Source: a virus. Taken from it: DNA of 63,709 nucleotides. The position numbers and the translations under genes were made by a program. Location of the stretch: positions 1 through 63,709 of the IMG/VR virus record IMGVR_UViG_3300022072_000008; one strand, given 5' to 3'. Below, piece by piece: positions 7,424-15,612 of the stretch (position 1 is its first letter; each line of letters opens with the position of its first letter). Under the pieces are notes generated by a model. It was not told the origin of the DNA. It was given only the letters and a program-made list of their open reading frames with translations, and searched no databases.

Positions 7424-9018
7424 TGGCTACTTTTAGCGTCTCACAATTTAACGGCATTGCCCCTAAGATTGCCCCTCGTTTGCTTGGCGAATCTATCGCA
7501 CAAGCTGCGGACAACGTGCGCTTAGACTCGGGCCGTGTTGAGGCGCTACCAAACCACAGTGCTTCGGTTTACACAGTGCCAAGCACAACGAACACAGTGT
7601 ATCTATACTCTGGTTCGATCTGGAAGAATTACAACGCAGAAGTAGATATTGTAGAAGGTCCAATTGTTAATGATGTAACTGAGCGGGTCTACTATACGGG
7701 TGAAACGTACCCGAAGATTTATCGAAACGATGGAGGTCCTTATCGTTTAGGAGTTCCAGCACCTACAGCAGCACCTACCGTAGCCGTGACGGGCACTGCT
7801 GATTTGGATGAACTTGAGGAGAGCCGTAGCTATGTTGTCACATTTGTCACAAGTTGGGGCGAAGAGGGCCCTCCATCCAGCGCAACGACACCAGTTTCGT
7901 TCCGGGATGGACAAAGTGTTACGGTCAACCTGCCAAGTATACCTACTACTGCTGGCCTTAATTTTAACTCAGGTGCTCTTAAACGTATTTACAGAACAAA
8001 CACCGGTAGCACATCCACAGGTTTTCAGTTCGTTGCCGAAGTAGCTTACACCGCAACAACTTACACGGATACAATAGCGAACAACGCACTGGGAGAAGTA
8101 ATCCCCTCAGTTACGTGGATGCGACCACCTGACGACGACACGACGTTATTTCCAACAGGTGCAATGCAAGGGCTTTGCTCAATAGGCAACGGCATAATGG
8201 CAGGGTTTACAGGTAAAACGTTATGTTTCAGTGTGCCTTACCTACCACACGCATGGCCTGTGAGTTATCAGCTTGCTACCGAATCAGAGATCGTAGCGAT
8301 CAAGCCAACGCCCGGCGGACTAGTCGTGGGGACCAAAGGCAAACCGTACATTGCCCAAGGTTCAGATCCGTCAGCCATTAGCTTAATACAACTAGAAAGC
8401 GACCAAGCGTGCGTGAGCAAGATGTCCATGGTTGATATGGGTGGCTATGTTATTTACGCCTCACCTGATGGCTTGGTGACAGTGCAGGGTCAACAGATAC
8501 AGTTAGTGACTGACGCATTGCTACGCCGCGCGCAGTGGCAAGCCTACAATCCTACAACGCTAAAAGCGATGAATTACGAAGGCACATACATTGCCTCGAA
8601 CGCAACACAAAGCATTGTCTTTGATCCGCGTGGCGCAAAGAACGCGTTGTCGACGATCAGTGATACGTTTAAAGCTGCATACAACCATTTAGAAACAGAC
8701 ACGTTGTATTTTGTAGACAGTACGTCGGTTAAGAAGTTTGGGCAGGGTTCAGGTTCGTATACATTAACTTGGAAATCAAAACCGTTTGTGAGTGCTCAAC
8801 CACGTAACTTTGGCTGGGCGCGGCTCGATGCTGCAAGCTACCCTGTCACGTTTAAACTTTACACAGACTCGACTTTGGAATTTACACACAGCGTCTTAAA
8901 TAGTGAGCCTTTTAGATTACCTTCTGCAAGTCGCGCAAAATCCTGGGAGTTTGAAGTTTCTGGGACAGCGTCAGTGAACAGCGTATCAATTGCAGATAAT
9001 GCGGCTGAACTTCTATGA
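7423..9018 (+). CDS. Tail or head-completion structural protein
   Basis: A 531-residue protein. ATG 7423 overlaps the endolysin stop (TAATG); a TTG at 7411 is less likely. The N-terminus (SVSQFNGIAPKIAPRLLGES, then AADNVRLDSGRVEALP) is a typical opening of phage stabilisation/nozzle proteins such as P22 gp10. A central part (TADLDELEESRSYVVTFV, then WGEEGPPS) looks like a fibronectin III-type unit. Later repeats may form propeller blades. Likely a virion protein of the tail stem; the exact P22 equivalence is inferred from its opening and the P22-like portal elsewhere. Confidence 0.6.
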   Translation: MATFSVSQFNGIAPKIAPRLLGESIAQAADNVRLDSGRVEALPNHSASVYTVPSTTNTVYLYSGSIWKNYNAEVDIVEGPIVNDVTERVYYTGETYPKIYRNDGGPYRLGVPAPTAAPTVAVTGTADLDELEESRSYVVTFVTSWGEEGPPSSATTPVSFRDGQSVTVNLPSIPTTAGLNFNSGALKRIYRTNTGSTSTGFQFVAEVAYTATTYTDTIANNALGEVIPSVTWMRPPDDDTTLFPTGAMQGLCSIGNGIMAGFTGKTLCFSVPYLPHAWPVSYQLATESEIVAIKPTPGGLVVGTKGKPYIAQGSDPSAISLIQLESDQACVSKMSMVDMGGYVIYASPDGLVTVQGQQIQLVTDALLRRAQWQAYNPTTLKAMNYEGTYIASNATQSIVFDPRGAKNALSTISDTFKAAYNHLETDTLYFVDSTSVKKFGQGSGSYTLTWKSKPFVSAQPRNFGWARLDAASYPVTFKLYTDSTLEFTHSVLNSEPFRLPSASRAKSWEFEVSGTASVNSVSIADNAAELL

Positions 9019-10604
9019 CAAAGAAACATATCGCACGGGCATTACCTGCGCTTCCGCCACGTATTGACCCTGAATTAAAACCATTGCTCACAGCGATAAA
9101 AGAAGTGCTGGAAGTGCAGGTCGGTCATCGTGGCGAAGACCTAGACAAAGCGGTTACGTTCCGAGATCTAACAGAATCTGGCATTGCTAACTTAGGCAAC
9201 CAAAGCAGTGTTGGCACATTGGTACCCATCTCTGATGTGGGCATACAAACACCCCCACCAGAGCCAGTTACTCTTACTGCGGCTGCAACTTTTACCAACG
9301 TTCTTTTGTCTTGGGGCGGCGGTTTTAAACACGACTTAGTTGCCTCTACTGAGGTATATCGCAGCACCTCTAACAGTTTAGCTACAGCTAGCCACATTGG
9401 TAGCACCTCGTCGTTTATTTACACAGACACTGTTGAGCCCTCAACCACTAACTATTATTGGGTTAGGTTTCGTTCACCAGCTGGTGTGGCTGGCCCGTAC
9501 AATGCAACTGCTGGAACATCGGCGGTGACCTCAAGTATTAATGATGCTATTCCTGACGCCACAATTAACGTAGCCAAGATAGCAAATTTGGTAGTCGATA
9601 TGGCTAGTGTCACAGGCACATTAACCGCAAGCCAAATTTCTGCAGGTTTAATTACATCGAATATGGTTGATGCAGCGGGTATTAGTGCAGACAAGATCAC
9701 GATGGACGGCAATATTGAATTTGCCAATACAGCTTCAGGTGTTCAGTTTGGTAAGACAGCGTTAGGTGATTCTCAAGCGGGGGCATTTTTTGGGCGGTCT
9801 GGTGGAGTGGCTGGCTTTAACATCTCATCGAGTACGAGCGGTATTTACGCAGACTCCGCTGGTCAAGTGGCATTGAACAACGTGCGCTTGTACACGGGTT
9901 CGGCTGGCTCGGCAGCAGAGTTTCCAAACCCTGGCACTTTTACACTTAACATCTCGTCAATTAGTACAGCTATCACTGTCATTATTATAGGCGGCGGCGG
10001 TGGTTCATGTAATGCTGGCGTGTATAACCCACCTTACGGAAAAATAGCGGGTACTTCAGGAACAGCTTCGTGGTTAAAGTGGTATTCAGGTTTGAACGGG
10101 ACAGGTAGTGTACTAGCTACTTACACAGCCGCTGGCGGGGCTGGGGTGGCTGCAGGGTCAGTTGGGTCAAACAGAAGTAGTGCGTCTGGTGTGTCTGGGC
10201 AAGCCTCATCAAAAGCAGCGGGAGGCGCTGGTGGCAATTATTCAGGCGGTTATGGCGGTCACGGTACTTTCGGGTCTGGTGGCGGCGGCCCAGCAGGTTC
10301 AGACACTTACAACGGGTCATCGAATGCTCCTGTTAATGTAAGTGCTGGAGCGGGAGCAACTGTTTCGCAGCTAATCAACAAACCCAGCGGCGCACAAAGC
10401 GTCAAGCTTTTTGTAGGCACTGGCGGCACTGGCGGACAAGGCTTTAGCCAATTCATTGGGGGCAACGACAATGTTCAAGGAGCAAATGTCGCCGGAGGAG
10501 GTAACGGCGGTAACGGCTTTGTATCAGTGGCTGATCCGAACTCAGGCGGCATTGAAGTGGATCTACTTTCAATCGTTAACCGACTTACAGCAGCAGGTAT
10601 TTAA
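9015..10604 (+). CDS. Central tail/adhesin protein with glycine-rich C-terminal domain
   Basis: A 529-residue protein. Residues ~80-165 look like a fibronectin III domain (VTLTAAATFTNVLLSWGGGF...). Residues ~180-260 match phage central tail-protein segments (ITSNMVDAAGISADKITMDG). Residues ~330-510 carry many glycine runs (GGGGGS, GGAGGNYSGGYGGHG, GGGGPAG, GTGGTGGQG, GGGNGGNG). Such runs form polyglycine-II-type sandwiches in T4-like gp38/S16 adhesins, so this may be a receptor-binding tip. ATGA overlap with the upstream gene. Confidence 0.65.
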   Translation: MTKKHIARALPALPPRIDPELKPLLTAIKEVLEVQVGHRGEDLDKAVTFRDLTESGIANLGNQSSVGTLVPISDVGIQTPPPEPVTLTAAATFTNVLLSWGGGFKHDLVASTEVYRSTSNSLATASHIGSTSSFIYTDTVEPSTTNYYWVRFRSPAGVAGPYNATAGTSAVTSSINDAIPDATINVAKIANLVVDMASVTGTLTASQISAGLITSNMVDAAGISADKITMDGNIEFANTASGVQFGKTALGDSQAGAFFGRSGGVAGFNISSSTSGIYADSAGQVALNNVRLYTGSAGSAAEFPNPGTFTLNISSISTAITVIIIGGGGGSCNAGVYNPPYGKIAGTSGTASWLKWYSGLNGTGSVLATYTAAGGAGVAAGSVGSNRSSASGVSGQASSKAAGGAGGNYSGGYGGHGTFGSGGGGPAGSDTYNGSSNAPVNVSAGAGATVSQLINKPSGAQSVKLFVGTGGTGGQGFSQFIGGNDNVQGANVAGGGNGGNGFVSVADPNSGGIEVDLLSIVNRLTAAGI

Positions 10605-10636
10605 TTAACTAAACAGTACTCACAAAGGTAATAAAT

Positions 10637-11368
10637 GTGGCATCAGTCAAACGGCAGCGCATTAGTACTCAAGAAGCACGGATGAAATCATCGTTAAAGT
10701 TTGCAGAGGATCGAGAAAGACCGCCATTACAACCCAAGACACCGAACCAAGATAAGTATCTCAAAGCATTAAAAAACCCACACTGCCCAGTGATCATTGC
10801 ATCGGGTGTAGCGGGGTCAGGAAAAACCTACCTAGCGTGCGCATATGCCGCTGACCAATTCATGCAGAACCGCGTACAAAAGATTATCTTGTGCCGCGCA
10901 AACATTCCTACTGGCCGAAGCCTCGGCGCATTCAAAGGTGACAAAGACGACAAGATGATGAACTGGGTTATGCCTATGGTCGACGTCTTAAAGCAACGCA
11001 TGGGTGCAGGTCGGTTTGATACCGCATTAGCGAATGGCAATATAGAGCTACAGCCATTAGAAACTATTCGTGGTCGATCTTTTGGCGGTGATAAAGAAGG
11101 TGCGATTGTTTTAATAGACGAAGCACAGCAGATGACAGTCGAAGAAATAAAAGCGGTGACCACTCGAATTGGTGAAAACTGTGTGTTGGTGTTGATGGGT
11201 GACTTGGCTCAATCGGACATTAAGCAGTCGTCAGGTTTGGGGGTATTAATTAAATTGCTGGATAAACATAAGCTGCCGATTACAGTTATCGACTTTGAGA
11301 TCTCAGACATCCAGCGTAGTGATACGTGTCGAATGTTCGTAGAGTTATTCTATAAAGAGGGTATATGA
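10637..11368 (+). CDS. phoH: PhoH-like ATPase
   Basis: A 243-residue protein with a GTG start at 10637 behind AAAGG. Walker A is GVAGSGKT (residues ~57-64) and Walker B is IVLIDEAQQ (~156-164), with the family's Q-rich step after it. Length and layout match the P-loop PhoH family, common in marine phages and usually counted as an auxiliary gene. The role is unsettled: ATP-dependent RNA metabolism is proposed, and phosphate-stress linkage is not consistent. It lies at the end of the rightward run, just before attP. Confidence 0.85.
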   Translation: MASVKRQRISTQEARMKSSLKFAEDRERPPLQPKTPNQDKYLKALKNPHCPVIIASGVAGSGKTYLACAYAADQFMQNRVQKIILCRANIPTGRSLGAFKGDKDDKMMNWVMPMVDVLKQRMGAGRFDTALANGNIELQPLETIRGRSFGGDKEGAIVLIDEAQQMTVEEIKAVTTRIGENCVLVLMGDLAQSDIKQSSGLGVLIKLLDKHKLPITVIDFEISDIQRSDTCRMFVELFYKEGI

Positions 11369-11369
11369 T

Positions 11370-11576
11370 ATGGAAGCATTATGGGAAGCGTTAGCATTTT
11401 TAGTGCAGGCGATTACAATTGGAGGGATAGCTGGCGTCGTGCTAGCGATCATTGGTATAGTGCCTGTAGAGATTCACCGCAACATAGAGCTGCACGTTAA
11501 CAACAAGGAAGAAGGAGAAAGGATTTTAAAATCCTGGGGGCTGGCTTTAGGTACTGAACCAGAGGAAGATGAGTAG
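11370..11576 (+). CDS. Small one-TM membrane protein
   Basis: A 68-residue protein with a long hydrophobic stretch at residues ~8-33 (FLVQAITIGGIAGVVLAIIG), then a charged tail (NNKEEGERILKSW...EPEEDE). One base separates it from phoH, so it is probably cotranscribed. No family recognised; a membrane-located accessory protein. Confidence 0.55.
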   Translation: MEALWEALAFLVQAITIGGIAGVVLAIIGIVPVEIHRNIELHVNNKEEGERILKSWGLALGTEPEEDE

Positions 11577-11646
11577 GTCAGTGCGTAGGTTTTACCTGCG
11601 CAATTTCCTACGCAGTACCTAATTGCACTTAATTGTAAGTTATTGC

Positions 11647-11674
11647 TTTACATTGCTTTTAATTGCACTATAAT
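11647..11674 (+). promoter_or_regulatory. Sigma70-type promoter candidate
   Basis: TTTACA (11647-11652), a 16-base spacer and a perfect TATAAT (11669-11674). It points toward attP and the integrase at 11880. It is unlike the dispersed palindromes used elsewhere, so integrase may be controlled separately. Confidence 0.5.
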
Positions 11675-11711
11675 AGCAGCGTGAACGGGCTAGGAAATCA
11701 ACTAAGTTGTT

Positions 11712-11788
11712 GATATATATGGAGATATACCTTAGCTAACGCTAACGAGTCCCGTCCGTTCCGCCATTTTTAATTCTCCATATATATC
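11712..11788. other. attP: attP candidate: tRNA 3'-end core between inverted repeats
   Basis: The segment 11746-11766 (CGAGTCCCGTCCGTTCCGCCA) reads as the T-loop, T-stem 3' strand, acceptor 3' strand, G73 discriminator and CCA of a tRNA. The 5' part of a tRNA is missing, as expected for a phage attachment core that restores the 3' end of a host tRNA gene. G73 fits for example Ser, Asn, Asp, Gln or Glu tRNAs; which one is not decidable. The core is bracketed by a perfect 14-base inverted repeat, GATATATATGGAGA (11712-11725) and TCTCCATATATATC (11775-11788). The integrase starts 91 bases downstream. Confidence 0.65.
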
Positions 11789-11879
11789 AGTGACATAGCA
11801 CTGGTAACAATGACTAATACGCACTTTCCTACGCAGTGAGTAGGAACAGTGTTATATTAGGCGTGTTAAGGAGAACACT

Positions 11880-13049
11880 ATGGCCACATACACCCCACTC
11901 AAAGATAAGACAGGCAAAATAACTGCACATCGTTTTCAAATAAGGAAACGAGGGTATAAAGAAAAAACTAAGCAGTTTACCACCAAAGGAAAAGGTGAGC
12001 GTTGGGCTAAGAAAACCGAATCTGAAATGGATGCTGGTTCATACGAAAGCACATCGAACGCTGGACGTTGGACGCTGGGCGCTGTTATGGCCGAGTACCT
12101 CGACAAAATACACCCTATCAAACCTTTTTGTAAATCCAAGAAGAATGCACTACTTCGTTTAATCGAACACCCGATGGCGTCAGTCAGTATTGTGGATCTT
12201 ACTACTCACCATTTCTATGAATTTGCAAAGTATCGTTCAGAGCATGGTGCGGGTCCAAAAACTGTAGCAGATGATATTGGGTATATAAGCAAAGCGCTGA
12301 CGTATGGTCGCGCCATTTTAAAAATACCTAATGCAACTAAGCCGCTAGACGAAGTTAGACCTGTGCTAAATGACTATGGGTTAACTGGTTCGAGTAATAA
12401 GCGCAAACGCAGACTTGTGCCAGGAGAGTTTGAGGCGCTTATGTCTGTACCCCACAGAAAATATGATGGGGCTAGAAGCAATGACAAGGTCATGACTCGG
12501 CTAAGAATGAAATACATTATTCCTTTAGCACTTGAGACAACGATGCGGGAATCAGAAATTGCTCGAATGAAGATTGATGATGTTAATTTTGAGGAAGGGG
12601 AGCTGATGATTTGGGCGCGAAAGCACCCAACAAAGAAGGAAACAAACGATCAGTTAATTCCTCTTACAGAAGAAGCTAGAAAAGTTTTGCGAGAGTATTT
12701 GAACTTAGGCATTCACACTAAAGGCAAACCTTTGTTCTGGCCAGTAAAAGCTAAGAACATGGGTGACATGTTTCACACAATGGCTGAGAAGAGTGGGATT
12801 AATGAAGTGGGTAGCAGTGTTAAGTCAAACTTTAATAACTTGACGTTTCATGATTTGAGGCACGAAGCAATCACACGATTGTTTGCGGAAGGGTTTAAAG
12901 CGGAGGAAGTGATGTTGTTCTCAGGTCATACCGACATGAAGTCACTGTTGATCTATGTAAACCTCACCCCAGCCGATGTCCTACGCGCTAAGGAAATACG
13001 GCGCGTGATCATGGAACAACGGCTAGACGAGATTAGTTTAGCTCTTTAA
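11880..13049 (+). CDS. int: Tyrosine site-specific integrase
   Basis: A 389-residue phage integrase. An N-terminal arm-binding region (residues ~1-60) and a core-binding SAM-like domain (~65-150) precede the catalytic domain (~180-380). Catalytic residues are visible: R223 (TTMRESEIARM), a Lys in WARKHPTKKE, H324-x-x-R327 (HDLRHEA), H350 (FSGHTD) and Y359 (LLIYVNL). AAGGAG precedes ATG 11880. It should integrate at the tRNA-like attP just upstream. Its 3' end overlaps the convergent leftward gene by 17 bases. Confidence 0.92.
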   Translation: MATYTPLKDKTGKITAHRFQIRKRGYKEKTKQFTTKGKGERWAKKTESEMDAGSYESTSNAGRWTLGAVMAEYLDKIHPIKPFCKSKKNALLRLIEHPMASVSIVDLTTHHFYEFAKYRSEHGAGPKTVADDIGYISKALTYGRAILKIPNATKPLDEVRPVLNDYGLTGSSNKRKRRLVPGEFEALMSVPHRKYDGARSNDKVMTRLRMKYIIPLALETTMRESEIARMKIDDVNFEEGELMIWARKHPTKKETNDQLIPLTEEARKVLREYLNLGIHTKGKPLFWPVKAKNMGDMFHTMAEKSGINEVGSSVKSNFNNLTFHDLRHEAITRLFAEGFKAEEVMLFSGHTDMKSLLIYVNLTPADVLRAKEIRRVIMEQRLDEISLAL

Positions 13050-13272
13050 TTTCAGCAGCGGACAACGCGCATTGCTCGTCGACGTATGCTGCAAGATCAG
13101 ATAAACGCATCATGCGTTTTTTGCCAAGCGTGAATGTGGGCACTTCAAAACGTCCACAATAAACGCTTTGTTGTAAGGTGCGCTTTGGTACGCCAAGCAA
13201 GTCACTGACTTCGTCAAGGCCGATAAACGGCTTGTTAAAAAGATCAGTGAGTAGAGTCTGAGTCGTCTTCAT
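13033..13272 (-). CDS. Excisionase-like / AlpA-like helix-turn-helix protein
   Basis: A 79-residue protein. The core (FIGLDEVSDLLGVPKRTLQQ, followed by a Tyr/Cys turn and LGKKRMMRLSDLAAYVDEQ) is a winged-helix/MerR-like HTH of the type seen in excisionases and AlpA-like regulators. I chose ATG 13272; an upstream in-frame ATG (13317) would add 15 residues but has its AGAGG almost touching it. Convergent with and overlapping the integrase end, which suits a recombination directionality factor (inference). Confidence 0.6.
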   Translation of the reverse strand: MKTTQTLLTDLFNKPFIGLDEVSDLLGVPKRTLQQSVYCGRFEVPTFTLGKKRMMRLSDLAAYVDEQCALSAAEIKELN

Positions 13273-13483
13273 AAGATTCAACCAGTTTGTTGAGATACCA
13301 CGCTGCCTTTTTGGCATCCTCTGCGGTGTCCCATTTCTCTCTCCATAGGTATTTAATTACGGTGGCTCTGCAGTGGGCTCGGAATCCTTCCGGTCCTAGT
13401 GCAGCGCGTATGGCGTCAATGCATTGCATCCCTGTATCAGATTGGTAATGCACAGGTTGCTCAACCATGTCGTGTTCTTTCAT
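13244..13483 (-). CDS. DUF3310-type small protein
   Basis: A 79-residue protein. VEQPVHYQSDTGMQCIDAIR...GFRAHCRATVIKYLWREKW...DAKKAAWYLNKLVE matches the phage DUF3310 pattern (opening HY, CIDAI, NAIKYLWR, DL-KA-WYL). Function unknown in the family; often near nucleotide or replication genes. The family homology starts right after ATG 13483, and this ATG lies 3 bases after a dispersed ATAAGC element, so this start is preferred over one at 13600. Confidence 0.75.
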   Translation of the reverse strand: MKEHDMVEQPVHYQSDTGMQCIDAIRAALGPEGFRAHCRATVIKYLWREKWDTAEDAKKAAWYLNKLVESYEDDSDSTH

Positions 13484-13486
13484 ATT

Positions 13487-13501
13487 ATTAGCTCTGCTTA
13501 T
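13487..13501 (-). promoter_or_regulatory. Dispersed element, copy in front of gene 13483
   Basis: Read leftward it is ATAAGC AGA GCTAAT, then AAT and the ATG of the DUF3310 gene. The asymmetric GCTAAT arm faces the gene. No ribosome site fits between the element and the ATG. Confidence 0.6.
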
Positions 13502-13530
13502 ATTGGAATGCAAAAAAATAGAAACTATTT

Positions 13531-13731
13531 TTATGGGGGGCCTTGCTGACATTGCTTGTAGTCGTTGTTGCCAAATGATGTTGCCATCCCTGCAAACCAA
13601 GGCTCCATGACGCCATAAATAGGGGCAGTGACAGCAAAGGTATCAGTGTGGATTAAGTGCCACTCCCAACATTCTTCTTGCATCCACGCCTTCTTTTTGG
13701 ATTGATTGTTATTAAGTTGGCTAACTATCAT
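13531..13731 (-). CDS. Small Trp-rich protein (paralogue of gene at 26661)
   Basis: A 66-residue frame whose ATG directly follows the repressor stop (TAAATG). Residues ~16-31 (WMQEECWEWHLIHTD) resemble WMSENIWSWHIVFTD in the gene at 26661-26870, following W-M-x-E-x-x-W-x-W-H-[LI]-[IV]-x-T-D. A matching paralogue makes a real gene more likely. No function known. Confidence 0.4.
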   Translation of the reverse strand: MIVSQLNNNQSKKKAWMQEECWEWHLIHTDTFAVTAPIYGVMEPWFAGMATSFGNNDYKQCQQGPP

Positions 13732-14403
13732 TTAAAATTGCACCCCTCTTATTAAACCGCAAACGCTAATGCTTGGGTCTGATAAATCGACGGTGGTGTT
13801 AATACCGACTTCTGTTGGGTGGTACGTTTGTACTTCGTCACCTTTGATACCGCTAACAACACGAATAATACAAGCGCCTTTTCCGTAACGGACAAGGACC
13901 TGATTCCCTATCTCCCATTTAGCTAATGGGTCAATGATTGCATATTCGCCGTTGCTGTATCGAGGTGAGTATTCGTCTGTGTCTATTTCAACGGCGAACG
14001 CTCCTGACATTGTGTGTGTCATAATACTAACAACTCTATTTAAAACGGGTTTCCCCGAAAGTGTAATTGACACCGGAATTTCTGACCTCATCGTAGGGCT
14101 AACTGCGTTCAAGAGCTTATATTCTTCAAGCTCTGCCACTAAAGCCCCAAGGTCACAACGAAGTAACGCTGACACGCTTAATACCATCATAGGGTTGATG
14201 GATACTGCGCCGCTCAACATCTGATTAAACATCGGCTGTGAAACACCGATCTGATCCGCTGCATTCTTTTGGGTTAACTCCGACCCTAGTTTTCCGTTTT
14301 TGTATTTCCTCCATTCGTTATTAATTCTTCGGGACATCTCAAGAGAGTCAGCAGAAATTAGCCTTAGCGGTTTTGTAGATTTACTCTTTTGTGATTTGTC
14401 CAT
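13732..14403 (-). CDS. CI-type phage repressor with S24-like domain lacking catalytic residues
   Basis: A 223-residue protein. An N-terminal HTH (residues ~43-66, LTQKNAADQIGVSQPMFNQM) is followed by a C-terminal LexA/CI-like beta domain (~136-215, AFAVEIDTDEYSPRYSNGEY, then AIIDP and QVLVRYGKG). In cleavable family members the region aligned with DTDEYSP reads G-D-S-M-x-P and a Lys lies in the later strand. Here the Ser is Glu and the Lys position looks like CIIRVV. It should bind operators as a dimer but may not self-cleave. It lies in the leftward operon with the 14381 and 14872 genes and overlaps 14381. Confidence 0.8.
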   Translation of the reverse strand: MDKSQKSKSTKPLRLISADSLEMSRRINNEWRKYKNGKLGSELTQKNAADQIGVSQPMFNQMLSGAVSINPMMVLSVSALLRCDLGALVAELEEYKLLNAVSPTMRSEIPVSITLSGKPVLNRVVSIMTHTMSGAFAVEIDTDEYSPRYSNGEYAIIDPLAKWEIGNQVLVRYGKGACIIRVVSGIKGDEVQTYHPTEVGINTTVDLSDPSISVCGLIRGVQF

Positions 14404-14854
14404 TATGTCTTGTCTCCATACAGAATTCTGTAAGCCATTTCGATACTTCTTTATTTGAAATGATTGTGTGTTTTTTAATTCCGTTTATCCATTGTTCTTT
14501 CTCGGTGAGAAGAAAACCCCCTGATGGGGACCCTATAATACAAGCACAGCTTATCGAATGTCCAGACATTTTTATTAGCCATGCTAATTGCTGTGCAGAA
14601 AGGTTTGGTTTTATGAGTGTGGTGTCACGTTTTGGTAGCTTAGCAATCCACTTATACTCGACCCATATGTTTGCAGCAGGGCCGGAATACCAACAGTCGG
14701 GGACACCGCCTGCGTAGTTGTCGTGGATTTTCCACTTGTGCATTTCTGAAGGAAGGGGGCGGTGGATGGAACGGATGTATCCGTGCTCATTCAAAAGGTA
14801 GGGCCTCTTTACTGAGGGCTCCATCCACCATAAAAGGGCGTCACTTCCATACAA
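14381..14854 (-). CDS. PD-(D/E)XK-type nuclease
   Basis: A 157-residue protein. GGVPDCWYSG followed by NIWVEYKWIAK gives the PD...(D/E)-x-K active site. LSAQQLAWLIKMSGHSISCACIIGS gives the Q-x-x-W helix and the next strand, as in VRR-Nuc/Holliday-resolvase-like phage endonucleases. Likely acts on branched or nicked phage DNA in replication or recombination. Its end overlaps the repressor start by 23 bases. Confidence 0.65.
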   Translation of the reverse strand: MYGSDALLWWMEPSVKRPYLLNEHGYIRSIHRPLPSEMHKWKIHDNYAGGVPDCWYSGPAANIWVEYKWIAKLPKRDTTLIKPNLSAQQLAWLIKMSGHSISCACIIGSPSGGFLLTEKEQWINGIKKHTIISNKEVSKWLTEFCMETRHNGQITKE

Positions 14855-14871
14855 CGCCCGGTGCGCAGCGG

Positions 14872-15612
14872 TTAGGCTGCTTTTTGGTCTACGTGACCAG
14901 ACAGATGCTTGTAAGCTTCTTCTGCCTTAGCGTGTAGGTCAGGGGATGCCCAGCCTTTGCGCTCGATCTTGTAGTTAAGATACGTCTTACCGTTCTTCTT
15001 ATTCTCTTCTGTGATACCGGCTACGGCCCACACAGCTGAGAAACGATCGCCGCCCGCTGCTGCAATCTGATTGTTCCAGCGATTAGACACTTTGGCCTTG
15101 GTACGAGGGAACTTCATGATAGCGCCAGTGGCTTTACCAGTTTCGAGATTGAGTACAAGAACGTAGTGACGAGGTGAATCGTTTACGTCGTAGTTATCAA
15201 TGTCTTCGAATTCTGCAGAGGGGCTGTTGAACGCTTGCTCAATGGCTTCTTTAGACTCGAATTCTTTGGTACTGGTTCCCGCGTCGACGAACGGGTAGTT
15301 GGTGTTCTTGTTCCACGCCATCCAGAAATGATCGTAGTACACATTGACTACTAAACATTCTGACATGATCTCGCGAGTCTGGTCATTGAACATCATGCCG
15401 GGCTTCGCACCAGGAATATAACGTGCATGACTTTCGTCACATTCGTTGCTGATCTTTTGGAGCAGCTTGATCTCTGGAATATCATCGGAGGAAACAGTAA
15501 CGTTTTCGTTGCCGAGGCCGGCAGCGTTGGTTACGTGGTCTGGGGTGTCATCAATTAGCATTAAGCTTGATGGAGTTGTGATTTCTTTTTTAGGCATTGT
15601 ACGTTTACTCAC
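14872..15612 (-). CDS. Putative ssDNA-binding or recombination protein
   Basis: A 246-residue protein with a low-complexity N-terminus (~1-40), then IPEIKLLQKISNECDESHAR, IPGAKPGMMFNDQTREIM and VVNVYYDHFWMAWNK. This K-L-L-Q ... G-A-K-P-G ... layout is a widespread phage family, often annotated as ssDNA-binding without experiments. First gene after a double ATAAGC element (15658 and 15683), with nuclease and repressor genes downstream. Probably the head of a replication/regulation operon. Confidence 0.5.
   Translation of the reverse strand: MSKRTMPKKEITTPSSLMLIDDTPDHVTNAAGLGNENVTVSSDDIPEIKLLQKISNECDESHARYIPGAKPGMMFNDQTREIMSECLVVNVYYDHFWMAWNKNTNYPFVDAGTSTKEFESKEAIEQAFNSPSAEFEDIDNYDVNDSPRHYVLVLNLETGKATGAIMKFPRTKAKVSNRWNNQIAAAGGDRFSAVWAVAGITEENKKNGKTYLNYKIERKGWASPDLHAKAEEAYKHLSGHVDQKAA

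Larger units (their letters stand above)
11604..11837. repeat. Repeated sites flanking attP candidate (possible integrase arm sites)
   Basis: TTTCCTACGCAGT occurs at 11604-11616 and again at 11825-11837, one on each side of the tRNA-like core. TAATTGCACT occurs at 11620-11629 and 11660-11669. A related inverted form (TGCGTAGG) lies at ~11583. Paired short repeats on both sides of a core are what integrase arm-type sites look like. No binding data; inference. Confidence 0.4.

Noticed and set aside
11681-11766. Complete tRNA or tmRNA gene
   Set aside because: GAACGG (11683-11688) can pair with CCGTTC near the end, but no T-stem 5' strand, D-arm or anticodon arm fits between. Only the 3' end of a tRNA is present, which suits an attP core.
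13244-13600. 118-residue start for the DUF3310 gene
   Set aside because: The extra 39 residues are not family-like, and the internal ATG 13483 is placed right after a dispersed element.
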